A stretch of DNA of 40,951 bases, taken from the NCBI GenBank assembly GCA_020854255.1, contig JADZFV010000311.1, positions 1-40,951 on the forward strand, in the 5' to 3' direction. The notes below the pieces were generated by a model. That model ran no database searches. It had not been told where the DNA came from and was given only the letters and a program-made list of their open reading frames with translations. Source of the stretch: Candidatus Melainabacteria bacterium. Lineage in GTDB: Bacteria; Cyanobacteriota; Vampirovibrionia; Obscuribacterales; Obscuribacteraceae. This document shows, piece by piece, positions 7,803-16,828 of the stretch. The position numbers were made by a program, and so were the translations under genes. How positions within the stretch are numbered: position 1 is the first letter of the stretch; each line of letters begins with the position of its first letter.

Positions 7803-9878
7803 ATGCAAGAAACCAGCCATGAATTCAAGCCCTACATTGCTGCGGAAGACGCCGTCAAGGAACTGACTCCAAGAGCAATAATTCTGGGCTGCATTTTCGG
7901 AATTCTCTTCGGCGCAGCCTCTGTCTATCTCGCATTGCGAGCCGGCTTGACTGTGTCTGCATCCATTCCTGTGGCTGTCCTGGCTATCTCTTTGGGGCGC
8001 AAATTTCTCAAAACTACGATTCTTGAAAACAACATCATTCAGACCACCGCTTCAGCTGGCGAGTCGATTGCATCCGGTGTTGTTTTTACACTGACAGGTT
8101 TTCTCTTCCTGAGCCTTACGGATAAAGGCGATAGCGTCGGCGCACCATTTTTTGACTACTGGACGATTTTCATTCTTGCTGCCCTGGGTGGAAGCCTTGG
8201 CACTCTGATGATGATTCCTCTCAGGCGCTCTTTGATCGTTAAAGAGCACGGCAATCTTCCCTATCCTGAAGGCACCGCATGCGGTTCGGTTCTCATTGCC
8301 GGCGACAAGGGAGGAAGTTCTGCCAAGATTGCATACTTGGGCCTTGGATTTGCAATGATATATGCGCTTCTCCAGAAGATAGCTCATATAATTGCGGAAA
8401 CGCCCACCTATGTGACACAGCAGACGAACAAATTTTTTCCATCTGCTACCGTCAACGGTGAAATCACACCCGAGTATATGGGTGTCGGATATATCGTCGG
8501 TTTTAGAATTGCCGGCACTCTTGTTGCTGGTGGTGTATTGGCCTGGCTCGGTTTGATACCACTGTTAGCCGGTTTGGTGCCTATGGACACCATTGCTCAG
8601 CAGCTGGTGAAACTCGGATATCTACAGAGTCTAACGGCCCTTGGTGGACCTGGAAGTTGGGATCCGTCCACGCACACTTTTGCCAATACTGCAGAGGCAG
8701 TCTATAGAGCCTACGTACGCCAGATCGGAGCTGGTGCCGTAGCGGCCGGTGGTTTTATCACATTGATAAAAACGATCCCGACGATCATTTCCTCCTTCAA
8801 AGATAGTTTGGGTTCCTTCAGGACTGATGGTGGCGCTGGAGCAGTTTCAAGAGTAGACCGAGATCTCTCCATCAAAACTGTTCTGATAGGCTCCGTTGCT
8901 CTCGTTGTTTTGATGATGGCGCTTCCGCAAATACCTGGAGATTCGATTCTTCAGAAATTGCTCATCGGTATTCTCGTAATCGTATTTGGATTTTTCTTCG
9001 TCACTGTATCAAGCCGAATTGTCGGATTGATTGGGTCGAGTTCAAACCCTATATCGGGCATGACGATTGCAACATTGATGGCGACATCGCTTGTGTTTAT
9101 CGGTTTTGGACTGACGGGCAACTTCTATGAGCCAATGGTCCTCGTAGTCGGCGGCATCGTCTGCATTGCCGCGGCTAATGGTGGAGCGACCTCGCAGGAT
9201 TTGAAGACCGGATACATAGTTGGTGCTACACCCAAAAACCAGCAGATCTGTTTGTTCATTGGTGCGGTGGTCGCTTCAATCGTGATCGGATTGACAGTGA
9301 AGTTGCTCGATCATCCCTCTCCTGACATGGTTGCAAAAGGTATTGTTCACGCCATTGGCAGCGACAAGTTTCCTGCGCCTCAAGGCACTTTGATGGCTAC
9401 TCTCATCAAGGGTATGTTGTCGTTCAACCTTGATTGGAATTTCGTTCTGGTTGGAGTTTTCCTTGCCACGACAATGGAACTTTGTGGCGTCAATTCATTG
9501 AACTTCGCCGTTGGTGCGTATTTGCCACTATCAACGACCTTGCCTATTTTCGCCGGCGGTGTGATCAAGAAAATTGTGGAAATTACTGCAAAACGCAAGG
9601 GAATTGAGAGTGCCGATGACGAATTAGGCAGCGGCAGTTTGTTTGCCACTGGACTGGTTGCAGGCGGTGCACTGGCCGGAGTGATCATCGCGCTGCTTTC
9701 GATACCGGAGCCGATTTTCAAATTCTTGCAAACGATAAGCTGCGAACACGCCCTCACAGGTATGCTGGGAGCAAACGGCTATCAACTGGCTGGCGTCATC
9801 TTTTTTTCGCTCATGGGTTTTACGCTATACAAGGTTGCTACAGGTGAAAGCGAACCGCCTGCTATAAATGGAAAATAA
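7803..9878 (+). CDS. OPT-family oligopeptide transporter
   Basis: This 691-residue integral membrane protein belongs to the OPT family, proton-coupled importers of small peptides or metal chelates in the cytoplasmic membrane. Many hydrophobic spans run through its length. Family hallmarks are the N-terminal LTPRAIILGCIFGILFGAAS, TASAGESIASGVVFTLTGF, the NLPYPEGTACGSVL segment, SSNPISGMTIATLMATS, and GGATSQDLKTGYIVGATPKN near two thirds of the chain. Length agrees with bacterial OPT members. I start it at ATG 7803; a TTG two codons earlier is also possible, and there is no clear ribosome-binding site. It is a single-gene unit ending at a hairpin shared with a convergent gene. The substrate cannot be read from sequence. 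Confidence 0.95.
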   Translation: MQETSHEFKPYIAAEDAVKELTPRAIILGCIFGILFGAASVYLALRAGLTVSASIPVAVLAISLGRKFLKTTILENNIIQTTASAGESIASGVVFTLTGFLFLSLTDKGDSVGAPFFDYWTIFILAALGGSLGTLMMIPLRRSLIVKEHGNLPYPEGTACGSVLIAGDKGGSSAKIAYLGLGFAMIYALLQKIAHIIAETPTYVTQQTNKFFPSATVNGEITPEYMGVGYIVGFRIAGTLVAGGVLAWLGLIPLLAGLVPMDTIAQQLVKLGYLQSLTALGGPGSWDPSTHTFANTAEAVYRAYVRQIGAGAVAAGGFITLIKTIPTIISSFKDSLGSFRTDGGAGAVSRVDRDLSIKTVLIGSVALVVLMMALPQIPGDSILQKLLIGILVIVFGFFFVTVSSRIVGLIGSSSNPISGMTIATLMATSLVFIGFGLTGNFYEPMVLVVGGIVCIAAANGGATSQDLKTGYIVGATPKNQQICLFIGAVVASIVIGLTVKLLDHPSPDMVAKGIVHAIGSDKFPAPQGTLMATLIKGMLSFNLDWNFVLVGVFLATTMELCGVNSLNFAVGAYLPLSTTLPIFAGGVIKKIVEITAKRKGIESADDELGSGSLFATGLVAGGALAGVIIALLSIPEPIFKFLQTISCEHALTGMLGANGYQLAGVIFFSLMGFTLYKVATGESEPPAINGK

Positions 9879-9915
9879 TTCAGCCTGCGGCATAGCTAGA
9901 GCATTCCAAAAGAGA

Positions 9916-9945
9916 AATCGGAACTCCGTAAGTGTAGTTCCGATT
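9916..9945 (-). terminator. Terminator hairpin between convergent genes
   Basis: AATCGGAACT (9916-9925) is perfectly complementary to AGTTCCGATT (9936-9945) with a 10-base loop. Read on the minus strand it is followed by TCTCTTTTGG, so it fits as the intrinsic terminator of the minus-strand gene ending at 9985. It also lies 37 bases after the OPT stop and could stop plus-strand transcription. Confidence 0.6.
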
Positions 9946-9984
9946 CTGAACTCTGAAAAACTGACAAAATCTGAGCTAATTCAA

Positions 9985-10371
9985 TTACCAGACAAACTGA
10001 GCTTTTTTCTCGCCGCTCACAAATTGAATTCCGAATTGCTCAACGTCGCTGACTACGCCATTGAAAAATTCAACTGCATGAATGTCTTTTTTTGACACTG
10101 GAAGCGGTGCGCTCAGGACACGGAAAAGTTCGATGGTTTTTTTTGTGTCCAAAACTACTTGGGTGGAACGACGCTCGTCACCGTAAAATGACACGGAAGC
10201 CATCCAGCCTTCATTGGCGTGGCGCTTAATTTGGACGATTCCACGAGTTCCTACATTGGTTGCCGTGATCATGATTGACTCCACATAAAAAGGTGCGCCA
10301 CCGGGGGTGGCTGTCTCTACTACATCGCAAAGAGGGGCAATCATAAGTGAGAACCTGGAGCCCGTATACAT
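9985..10371 (-). CDS. Hypothetical protein, 128 residues
   Basis: The reading frame runs from ATG 10371 to TAA 9985 on the minus strand. The sequence looks like a real globular, beta-rich protein (GTRGIVQIKRHANEG, WMASVSFYGDERR, KTIELFRVLSAPLP, AVEFFNGVVSDVEQFGIQF), and a terminator-like hairpin sits 40 bases after its stop on the same strand. AAGGA lies 13 bases before ATG, a rather long spacing; an internal ATG at 10344 is an alternative start. No signal peptide, membrane span or known motif is visible. It converges with the OPT gene. No function can be assigned. Confidence 0.6.
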   Translation of the reverse strand: MYTGSRFSLMIAPLCDVVETATPGGAPFYVESIMITATNVGTRGIVQIKRHANEGWMASVSFYGDERRSTQVVLDTKKTIELFRVLSAPLPVSKKDIHAVEFFNGVVSDVEQFGIQFVSGEKKAQFVW

Positions 10372-10887
10372 TTTGGGCTTTCGATCCTTGACAAACTTAA
10401 TATTGTTGCGGGCTCTGGGTGCTCTTCAGTGGAAATTTTGACCGCCAGCAAAGCTGTAAAAACAGCGACAGGCTCAGGCAGCCGGGCTGTCAAGTTGATT
10501 TTGTGTCCGGCAATAGTAGAAATTTCTGTTTACAACCAAAACGAAGATTGCATTAAGGCTTTGATTTGCCAATCTGTTCTTCGCCTCACGATTCCGGCAA
10601 GACCATATGCACGCATGTGCCGGCCGGCGAAGCGCCGCCGCCCTTAATGCCGGCGCGTTTTGTCGACTCTGATTTGCTTTCTTCCGCGCCCAGCAATCGC
10701 TCAACGGCTGCCGCCAACGGGCATGGGAATGATTGATTCCCATCCTGGAAAATTCTGCACTAATCATGGAATCGGGTGAGTTTCTCACTTTAACCAGGCT
10801 TCTCTTGATAAGTAGATGTCTAACCGATCTCTAGTTATGATAGGCAGCTAGTATTTCGTTCACTGAACGGTATTCAGGAGATATCCC
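10372..10887. other. Intergenic region without a convincing gene
   Basis: This 516-base stretch between a minus-strand gene and pgm holds short open frames on both strands (for example 10474-10788 minus), but they have Arg/Ala/Cys-heavy, shadow-like translations and no ribosome-binding sites. A perfect 8-bp inverted repeat, ATGGGAAT (10723-10730) and ATTCCCAT (10736-10743) with a GATTG loop, lies 145 bases before pgm and could be a protein-binding site or RNA hairpin. GC-rich self-complementary sequence at about 10619-10660 may also fold. Confidence 0.5.
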
Positions 10888-12540
10888 ATGCTCAGTCCTT
10901 TAGCAGGCAAGCCGGCTCCCATGGAGTTGCTCGTCAATGTGCCCCGCCTCATTACCACTTATTACAGTGAAAAGCCGGACGTCAATGTGGCTGCCGAGCG
11001 CGTGGCTTTTGGAACTTCAGGGCATCGCGGCTCAGCCTTCAATCGCGCTTTCAATGAAGAGCACATTCTGGCGATAACGCAGGCGATTTGCCAATATCGC
11101 AAGGAGCAAGGGATTACCGGGCCGCTCTATCTGGGTATCGACACGCATGCGCTTTCCGAGCCGGCATTTGCCAGCGCTATGGAAGTTCTTGCGGCCAACG
11201 AAGTCAACGTAATGGTCGACACGGAACTCAGTTACACTCCGACGCCTTCGATATCGCTGGCTATTCTCAATTACAACAAGGGACGAACCAAGGGTCTTGC
11301 AGACGGCATCGTCATAACGCCCTCGCACAACCCGCCCCAGGATGGCGGCTTCAAATACAATCCACCCAATGGCGGACCCGCCGACACAAATGTGACCGGA
11401 TGGATCGAAAAGAAAGCCAATGAGTATCTCGGAAAAGATCTCGCCGGTGTAAAACGAATTGGTTTTAGACAGGCGATGGCGGCTGCCACTACTCACAAAT
11501 TTGATTACACAAAATTGTATATCGACGAACTGGCATCGGTGATTGATCTCAAGGCAATTCAGAAATCAGGCATTAAAGCCGGTGTCGACCCGCTTGGCGG
11601 AGCAGGCGTACACTATTGGGAGCGCTTGATTGAAGCGCACAAATTGCCAATTGAAGTCGTCAATCATGCCGTCGACCCGACTTTCTCGTTCATGGCGGTT
11701 GATTGGGACGGCAAAATTCGTATGGATTGCTCGTCACCATATGCGATGGCGGGCTTGATCGAGCACAGCAAGCGATTTGATATTTCATTTGCAAATGACA
11801 CCGATCACGATCGCCACGGTATCGTCACACCGAAAGGTCTGATGAATCCGAATCACTTTCTTTCGGTTGCCATCGATTATCTTTTCCAAAATCGAAAGGA
11901 GTGGCGCAAGGATGCGGCGATTGGAAAAACAGTGGTGAGCACCAGCCTGATCGATCGCATTGCCGCCAGACTGGGAAGAAAACTTGTTGAAGTTCCGGTC
12001 GGATTCAAGTGGTTTGTTGACGGGCTGATTGACGGTTCTTTCGGATTCGGCGGAGAAGAAAGTGCAGGAGCATGTTTCCTGCGCATGGATGGAAGTGTCT
12101 GGACAACAGACAAAGACGGCATCATTCTTGCTTTGTTGGCAGCGGAAATCACCGCTGTCACCGGTAAAGATCCAGGCGTGCATTACGAAGAGCTGACCAG
12201 AGAATTCGGCAATCCGTCATATGCCAGAATTGACGCTCCGGCTACACCGGATCAAAAGGCGAAGTTGAAAAAACTCTCTGCTGATGATGTAAAAGCGAAG
12301 GATTTTGCCGGTGAAAAGATTGTCGGTAAATTCACTTGCGCACCAGGCAACAACGAAGCCATTGGTGGACTGAAGGTGACGACGGGAAGCGGATGGTTTG
12401 CGGCAAGACCATCCGGGACCGAAGATGTCTACAAGATTTATGCAGAAAGTTTCAAGAGCGAAGCGCACTTGAAGCAGATTCAGTCGGAAGCTCAAGAATT
12501 GGTAACACAGGTTTTATCGCCGACCGCGCAGAAAGCCTGA
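10888..12540 (+). CDS. pgm: Phosphoglucomutase, alpha-D-glucose specific
   Basis: The enzyme interconverts glucose 1-phosphate and glucose 6-phosphate in the cytosol, linking glycolysis to glycogen and sugar-nucleotide synthesis. The 550-residue length matches the E. coli-type Pgm (about 546). All four signature loops of the alpha-D-phosphohexomutase superfamily are present: the phosphoserine loop [12 protein letters not shown] with Ser146, the metal-binding loop NDTDHDRHG, the sugar-recognition loop [10 protein letters not shown], and the phosphate-binding loop [15 protein letters not shown] near the C-terminus. [14 protein letters not shown] near residue 40 is the conserved N-terminal loop. 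ATG 10888 follows CAGGAGATATCCC, a clear ribosome-binding site. It appears monocistronic. Confidence 0.97.
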   Translation: MLSPLAGKPAPMELLVNVPRLITTYYSEKPDVNVAAERVAFGTSGHRGSAFNRAFNEEHILAITQAICQYRKEQGITGPLYLGIDTHALSEPAFASAMEVLAANEVNVMVDTELSYTPTPSISLAILNYNKGRTKGLADGIVITPSHNPPQDGGFKYNPPNGGPADTNVTGWIEKKANEYLGKDLAGVKRIGFRQAMAAATTHKFDYTKLYIDELASVIDLKAIQKSGIKAGVDPLGGAGVHYWERLIEAHKLPIEVVNHAVDPTFSFMAVDWDGKIRMDCSSPYAMAGLIEHSKRFDISFANDTDHDRHGIVTPKGLMNPNHFLSVAIDYLFQNRKEWRKDAAIGKTVVSTSLIDRIAARLGRKLVEVPVGFKWFVDGLIDGSFGFGGEESAGACFLRMDGSVWTTDKDGIILALLAAEITAVTGKDPGVHYEELTREFGNPSYARIDAPATPDQKAKLKKLSADDVKAKDFAGEKIVGKFTCAPGNNEAIGGLKVTTGSGWFAARPSGTEDVYKIYAESFKSEAHLKQIQSEAQELVTQVLSPTAQKA

Positions 12541-12694
12541 AGCAAGCAACGGTGGTCGGGGCTTGTGCCCGATCTCTGGCTGGCGCCACCGAAATTGCAG
12601 CAAAAGGTTATGAGCAATCTGCATCTGAAAAGTCCAATATTGTTTTGCAATTTGAACTTGATTTTTCCTCCGACGCAACCACCACTGTTACTGA

Positions 12695-12731
12695 GCAAAA
12701 CGCAAAACGCAAAACGCAAAACGCAAAACGC
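12695..12731. repeat. Heptanucleotide tandem repeat, GCAAAAC x 5
   Basis: Five exact copies of GCAAAAC plus two bases of a sixth run head to tail in the 353-base gap between pgm and the glutathione peroxidase gene. The rest of that gap shows only a weak hairpin (TCGGG 12556-12560 with CCCGA 12568-12572) and no supportable gene. A 7-base unit changes frame when copy number changes, but no gene is read through it here. Confidence 0.85.
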
Positions 12732-12893
12732 AGCCGGCGAGCCGAGCAGTGGACGACAAATAGCTGCTCAGACTAACTTCGCTTAACCAAATTGTGCTGT
12801 TTGAGCTTTTGCAGCAGCCAGTGCTTTATCCTTATGAGCGCTGGATGGCATGTTTGGATGTGAATCGGGCGATGAATTGCAGAAGGAGGAAAG

Positions 12894-13385
12894 ATGTCCG
12901 CTGACGTGTACGAATTTACTGCCAGGACTCTGGATGGAAAAGATATTGATCTGGAGCAGTACAGGGGCGACGTGCTGCTTATAGTAAATACTGCCAGTCA
13001 GTGTGGTTTTACGCCTCAATACCACGGACTTGAGCAGTTGCATAAGGACTTCTATGCGAAGGGTTTGCGTGTGCTCGGATTTCCGTGCAATCAATTCGGC
13101 GCTCAAGAACCGGGTGGTGCTCCAGAGATCGGTGAATTTTGCCGGAAGAATTATGGCGTCGACTTTCAGATGTTTGAAAAGGTGGACGTCAACGGCAAAG
13201 ATGCGCATCCTTTATATAAGTATTTGACTTCGTCCGCACCAGGTGTTCTGGGCACTGAAAACATCAAATGGAATTTCACCAAGTTTCTTGTCGGTCGCGA
13301 TGGAAAGGTGTTCAAACGCTACGCACCGAATATCGAACCCAAAGATATGAGCAAAGACATCGAAAAGTTGCTTGAGAAAAGCTAA
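12894..13385 (+). CDS. gpx: Glutathione peroxidase family (thiol peroxidase)
   Basis: This 163-residue protein reduces hydroperoxides; bacterial members usually use thioredoxin rather than glutathione. The peroxidatic Cys37 sits in NTASQCGFTPQY, followed by FPCNQFGAQEPG (Cys65 and Gln67) and KWNFTKFLVGRDG (Trp126, Asn127), which together complete the catalytic tetrad. The catalytic residue is Cys, not selenocysteine. Length is standard. ATG 12894 is preceded by AGAAGGAGGAAAG, one of the best ribosome-binding sites in the window. Its TAA stop overlaps the stop of the convergent aminotransferase gene by four bases. It has no signal peptide, so it is cytosolic. Confidence 0.97.
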   Translation: MSADVYEFTARTLDGKDIDLEQYRGDVLLIVNTASQCGFTPQYHGLEQLHKDFYAKGLRVLGFPCNQFGAQEPGGAPEIGEFCRKNYGVDFQMFEKVDVNGKDAHPLYKYLTSSAPGVLGTENIKWNFTKFLVGRDGKVFKRYAPNIEPKDMSKDIEKLLEKS

Positions 13386-14560
13386 GAGCGCAGTTTTTCC
13401 ATAAAATTCTGCAGGCGCGAAAGAGCCATTTCAAGTTTTTCCACGCCGGTCGCGTAAGAGCACCGGATATGCCCGTTTCCACCTGCACCAAATGCAGTGC
13501 CGGGTACGACGGCAACGCGCTCTTCAAGGAGCAGCCTTTCTGCAAACTGTTCGGCGCTCAATCCGGTTGACTTTATGGAAGGAAACGCATAAAAAGCGCC
13601 GAGCGGCATGTGGCAGGTAAGACCGAGCTTGTTGAGCCCGTCAACAATCAGTCTGCGTCTCTGGCGGTAATGAGCCACCATGTCTTCGACCTCGGTTTCC
13701 GCATGCTTGATTGCTTCCAGCGCGGCGATCTGACCAGTAATTGGTGCGCACAGCATTGTATAGGAATGCAATTTCATCATCATTTTGAGAATTGGTTCCG
13801 GCGCGCATGCATAGGCAATTCTCCAGCCTGTCATGGCGTACGCCTTGGAGAAACCGTTTAAAAGAATAGTGATATCTCTTGCACCAGGCACTGAGGCGAC
13901 GCAAGTATGCATCCCGTCGTAAGTCAAACGGTCGTAAATTTCGTCCGATATGATATAGATACCGCGGTCGCGTGCAAAGTTTATGATCTCGATAATTTGT
14001 TCGCGATTGAGAACTGCACCGGTCGGATTGGACGGATATCCCAGAAGAATAGCTTTGGTGCGCTCCGTGCACGCTGCTTTCAGTTGCTCGGCCGTAACCG
14101 CAAATTTTGCTTCTGCACGAGTTTCTACTCCAACAGCAACGCCGCCTGCAAGTGATACGCACGGGCGATAGGAGACATAACACGGTTCTGGTATGAGAAC
14201 TTCATCTGCCGGATTGAGTAGGACGCGCATCGCCAGATCGAGCCCTTCGGATACACCGACGGTGATAAGTATTTCCGCGTCGGGGTTGTATTCGACTTGG
14301 TAGCGATTATTTAAATAGCGCGCAATTTCTCTGCGTAATTCGAGCAAGCCGTAATTGGACGTGTATGTCGTTTGACCGCGCTCGAGTGAATAAATCGCTG
14401 CCTCGCGCACTGACCAGGGAGTAACGAAATCCGGTTCACCGACGCCCAGTGAAACTACGTCTTGCATCGATGCAGCAATGTCGAAAAATCGCCTGATTCC
14501 AGAGAATGGAACTTCAAGTGCTGTTTTTGACAAAGGTTTGAGACTGAGACTCTGGCTCAT
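13382..14560 (-). CDS. PLP-dependent aminotransferase, AlaT/PatA (class I/II) type
   Basis: A fold-type I aminotransferase of 392 residues. The N-terminal VPFSGIRRFFDIAA and LGVGEPDFVTP segments and overall pattern resemble B. subtilis AlaT/PatA-type enzymes. Visible active-site residues are N178 in YPSNPTG, D206 and Y209 in ISDEIYDRL, the PLP lysine K239 in NGFSKAYAMTGWR, and the C-terminal substrate-carboxylate arginine in HIRCSYA. It lies 7 bases after an Lrp-type regulator, the same order as alaR-alaT in Bacillus, so an alanine or related transamination role controlled by that regulator is a reasonable inference. ATG 14560 has a weak ribosome-binding site overlapping the upstream stop, which suggests translational coupling. 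Confidence 0.92.
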   Translation of the reverse strand: MSQSLSLKPLSKTALEVPFSGIRRFFDIAASMQDVVSLGVGEPDFVTPWSVREAAIYSLERGQTTYTSNYGLLELRREIARYLNNRYQVEYNPDAEILITVGVSEGLDLAMRVLLNPADEVLIPEPCYVSYRPCVSLAGGVAVGVETRAEAKFAVTAEQLKAACTERTKAILLGYPSNPTGAVLNREQIIEIINFARDRGIYIISDEIYDRLTYDGMHTCVASVPGARDITILLNGFSKAYAMTGWRIAYACAPEPILKMMMKLHSYTMLCAPITGQIAALEAIKHAETEVEDMVAHYRQRRRLIVDGLNKLGLTCHMPLGAFYAFPSIKSTGLSAEQFAERLLLEERVAVVPGTAFGAGGNGHIRCSYATGVEKLEMALSRLQNFMEKLRS

Positions 14561-14567
14561 ACAAAAC

Positions 14568-15062
14568 CTACGGCGAAACTACAAGTCTTTGATCTTGCTC
14601 GGACTCAAAAAACAGGGCGCCGTCTTCTTTGTACCGTTTCAACAAAAAGTGCGATGTTGTTCCTGTCACACCATCAATAGTGGCAAGCTTCTCTGCCACA
14701 AAACTGGCCAGCTCACGAAGATTGGATGCTTCTACTACAACTCTCAAATCACTGCCGCCGGAAACCAACCAGACGCTCTGCACCTGCGCGAATCGCGCGA
14801 TGCGGCAGGCAATGGCGTCAAATCCGACATCGCGAGCTGGAGTGACTTTTACATCGATAAAAGCTACTACTCTTTCACTGCCGGTCTTTTCCCAATCGAT
14901 AACCGTGTAGTAGGTCTTGATGACGCCAGACTGTTCATAACCACGAACAGCCTTCTCCACCTCTTCAACTGACCGCCCTGTCATTTTGGCGATAGTGTCA
15001 TAAGGCGTGCGCGCATCTCTTGCAAGTATGGTCAAGATTTCGTCTGGTGCTTCGTGTGACAT
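14568..15062 (-). CDS. Lrp/AsnC-family transcriptional regulator
   Basis: The 164-residue product has an N-terminal winged helix-turn-helix (residues 1-60, DEILTILARDARTPYDTIAKMTGRS with VIKTYYTVIDWEK) and a C-terminal RAM ligand-binding domain (about 65-150, VVAFIDVKVTPAR, VWLVSGGSDLRVVVEAS, IDGVTGTTSHFLLKRYKE). Lrp-type proteins are DNA-binding octamers or dimers that sense amino acids. Its gene directly precedes the aminotransferase gene with a 7-base gap, so autoregulation and control of that enzyme by an amino acid is the likely arrangement. Length is typical. The ribosome-binding site is weak. Confidence 0.93.
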   Translation of the reverse strand: MSHEAPDEILTILARDARTPYDTIAKMTGRSVEEVEKAVRGYEQSGVIKTYYTVIDWEKTGSERVVAFIDVKVTPARDVGFDAIACRIARFAQVQSVWLVSGGSDLRVVVEASNLRELASFVAEKLATIDGVTGTTSHFLLKRYKEDGALFFESEQDQRLVVSP

Positions 15063-15232
15063 GCCGGAAGTCTACCATATGCCCCACTTTACAAGGGGCG
15101 ATGCCGGGCGTCGCGCGGTACGGTTTTTCGGGGGTTGTAAAGAACTGTTAGAATTGTAAGCTCTTGGTTCTGACCCTACTCTTTTCCGGGCACGTCGACC
15201 ACGGGAGCCGTGTAAAAGCTGAGGCAAGTTTT

Positions 15233-15841
15233 GTGGAAAGCGATTGCTCAAAAATTAAGGACGCGTCCAGCCGAGAGATCTATACCATCGGTCATTCCAA
15301 CCATCCTCTCAAACGCTTTATGGAACTTCTTGAAAGGTACGAGATCGAAGTCCTGGTAGACATTCGCTCCAGTCCGTTTTCTCGGTTTTCCAGGCACTTC
15401 AGCCAGGAGCCGCTGAAAAATGCCATACAGGGCGCCGGTCTCAAGTATCTCTTTTTCGGAAAGGAATTGGGCGGCAAGCCCAAAAGCCCTGAGTTCTACG
15501 ATAACGATGGTCATGTTGATTATGCACGTATCGCCGCCTCTAAACCTTTTGCCGAAGGAATAGAGAGGCTGATTTCTGGTTGTGAAAAGTTTCGCTGCGC
15601 CATTATGTGCTGGGAAGAAAGCCCGCTCGATTGCCACAGAAGGCGGCTGGTCGGACCGGTTTTGGTGCAGCAATCCGTGGAAATTAAGCACATTCGCGGC
15701 AACGGAGAGTTGCAGCTGGAAGGAGATCTCTGCCAAGGCGAGAACAACCTCGCCGACGAATTCCAGCAACTGAAGTTGTTCTCTCAGACGTCACCCGAAA
15801 AGCCATGGCGTTCCTCGCGTCCCGTCAAAGGAAAACACTAG
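15233..15841 (+). CDS. DUF488 family protein
   Basis: The protein belongs to DUF488, a family with conserved Cys and Arg residues and no settled function. Signature segments are IYTIGHSNHPLKRF, VLVDIRSSPFSRFSRHF, LKYLFFGKELGGKP, and CWEESPLDCHRRRLVGPVL, whose C-x8-C-H motif is diagnostic. I start at GTG 15233 because GAGGCAAGTTTT gives it a ribosome-binding site and a 202-residue length near the family's; the frame is open back to a TTG at 15164, which would add 23 residues. The last 40 residues are not conserved in the family as I know it. It stands alone between opposed units. Confidence 0.88.
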   Translation: MESDCSKIKDASSREIYTIGHSNHPLKRFMELLERYEIEVLVDIRSSPFSRFSRHFSQEPLKNAIQGAGLKYLFFGKELGGKPKSPEFYDNDGHVDYARIAASKPFAEGIERLISGCEKFRCAIMCWEESPLDCHRRRLVGPVLVQQSVEIKHIRGNGELQLEGDLCQGENNLADEFQQLKLFSQTSPEKPWRSSRPVKGKH

Positions 15842-15868
15842 TCGTATACTTATTGGGGCAATTCTGGA

Positions 15869-15893
15869 CCTGGCGATGCATGGCGCCGCCAGG
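15869..15893 (+). terminator. Hairpin after the DUF488 gene
   Basis: CCTGGCG (15869-15875) pairs perfectly with CGCCAGG (15887-15893) with an 11-base loop, followed by AGGATTTTC. It starts 28 bases after the stop. The stem end overlaps an AGGAGG sequence at 15891-15896 that has no start codon at usable spacing. Terminator or 5' leader structure are both possible. Confidence 0.35.
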
Positions 15894-15999
15894 AGGATTT
15901 TCACTGTCGATCACACCTGAAATCGAGGAGATGCGGAGTGGCACTCGATGATATGCTTTACCGCTGGCGGCTCGTTGTGACCCTTCAGGAGATATTCTT

Positions 16000-16536
16000 A
16001 TGCATAAACGACAAGCTAAAGCCAAAGCTATAGTATTGGCGGGGACCTTAATCTTCGGCATTCTTCAAACTACGTCGATTGTACTGGCGAAAGAGAAGGA
16101 AAACACCGGCGCAACCTTGCCGACACCGTCCACGGTCAAAGCCGGAAGTCCATATCCAAGAGAAGAGGTCACACCTGAGATTTTGGAAAAACGCGCCCAG
16201 GATGTGGACGAAAAGCGCAGAGAGTTGGACCATAAGCGCCGGGCACTGGAAGAAAGAAGACTGAATCTGCAGGAGCCGCAGCAAAAGATCGATGAGATTC
16301 GATACAAACTTCAAGAAGAAAGGTTGAATCTGGACAAGCAGAGATCTGAATTGGAGCGCTTGCGCGCTGAACTCGATGAAAAATGGCGGCAGACCGATTT
16401 CCAACGCCTGCCTCTGGACAAACAGCGTTTGGAAATAGATGTGGCCGGACGCAAGTTGGAGCTGCAGAGATTGGACCTTGACAGGCAGAGAGTAGCCATC
16501 GAAGAGCAAAAACGTTTTTTGCGCGAAAAAAATTAG
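16000..16536 (+). CDS. Secreted coiled-coil protein
   Basis: The 178-residue product starts at ATG 16000 behind AGGAGATATTC. Residues 1-30 are a signal peptide (AIVLAGTLIFGILQTTSIVLA). Residues of about 58-175 form one continuous charged coiled coil with leucine or isoleucine in heptad positions. The motif L-D/E-K/E-R/Q-R recurs at residues 83 (LEERR), 111 (LDKQR), 139 (LDKQR) and 160 (LDRQR), spacings of 28, 28 and 21, all multiples of seven. The region is rich in Arg, Glu, Gln and Lys. It is probably a periplasmic rod-like protein. Length and simple repeats resemble periplasmic chaperones such as Skp only loosely; no family assigned. Confidence 0.8.
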   Translation: MHKRQAKAKAIVLAGTLIFGILQTTSIVLAKEKENTGATLPTPSTVKAGSPYPREEVTPEILEKRAQDVDEKRRELDHKRRALEERRLNLQEPQQKIDEIRYKLQEERLNLDKQRSELERLRAELDEKWRQTDFQRLPLDKQRLEIDVAGRKLELQRLDLDRQRVAIEEQKRFLREKN

Positions 16537-16828
16537 AGTTTGATCTAGCCGAGCGTAGAGACCAGATCAGTTGGACTGTTCCAAATCTTCACTGCGGGAG
16601 TTTCTCTATCGTGCGATAGAGCAAAACAGTACTGGTGTCCAGCATAAAATGCCTGCCGTCCTCTGGAATTAACGCCTACTCAGTCTGTCCATGCCGAAAG
16701 ATGTAGAGGTTGACCTTCGAAAAGCTTGGGTTCATTGGGTTTACCGGGGCGTAAAAGTGCGTGCCAGCTCGTACTTTTAGATTTGAGCGCTAATTTATTA
16801 TGACTGGCGCACTGTAAAATAATAGGCT

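Noticed and set aside
10474-10788. 104-residue open frame on the minus strand before pgm
   Set aside because: It has shadow-like composition rich in Arg, Ala and Cys, no ribosome-binding site and no recognisable motif.
12565-12786. 73-residue open frame across the heptanucleotide repeat
   Set aside because: Its C-terminal half is simply the repeat translated; it has no ribosome-binding site and no protein-like pattern.
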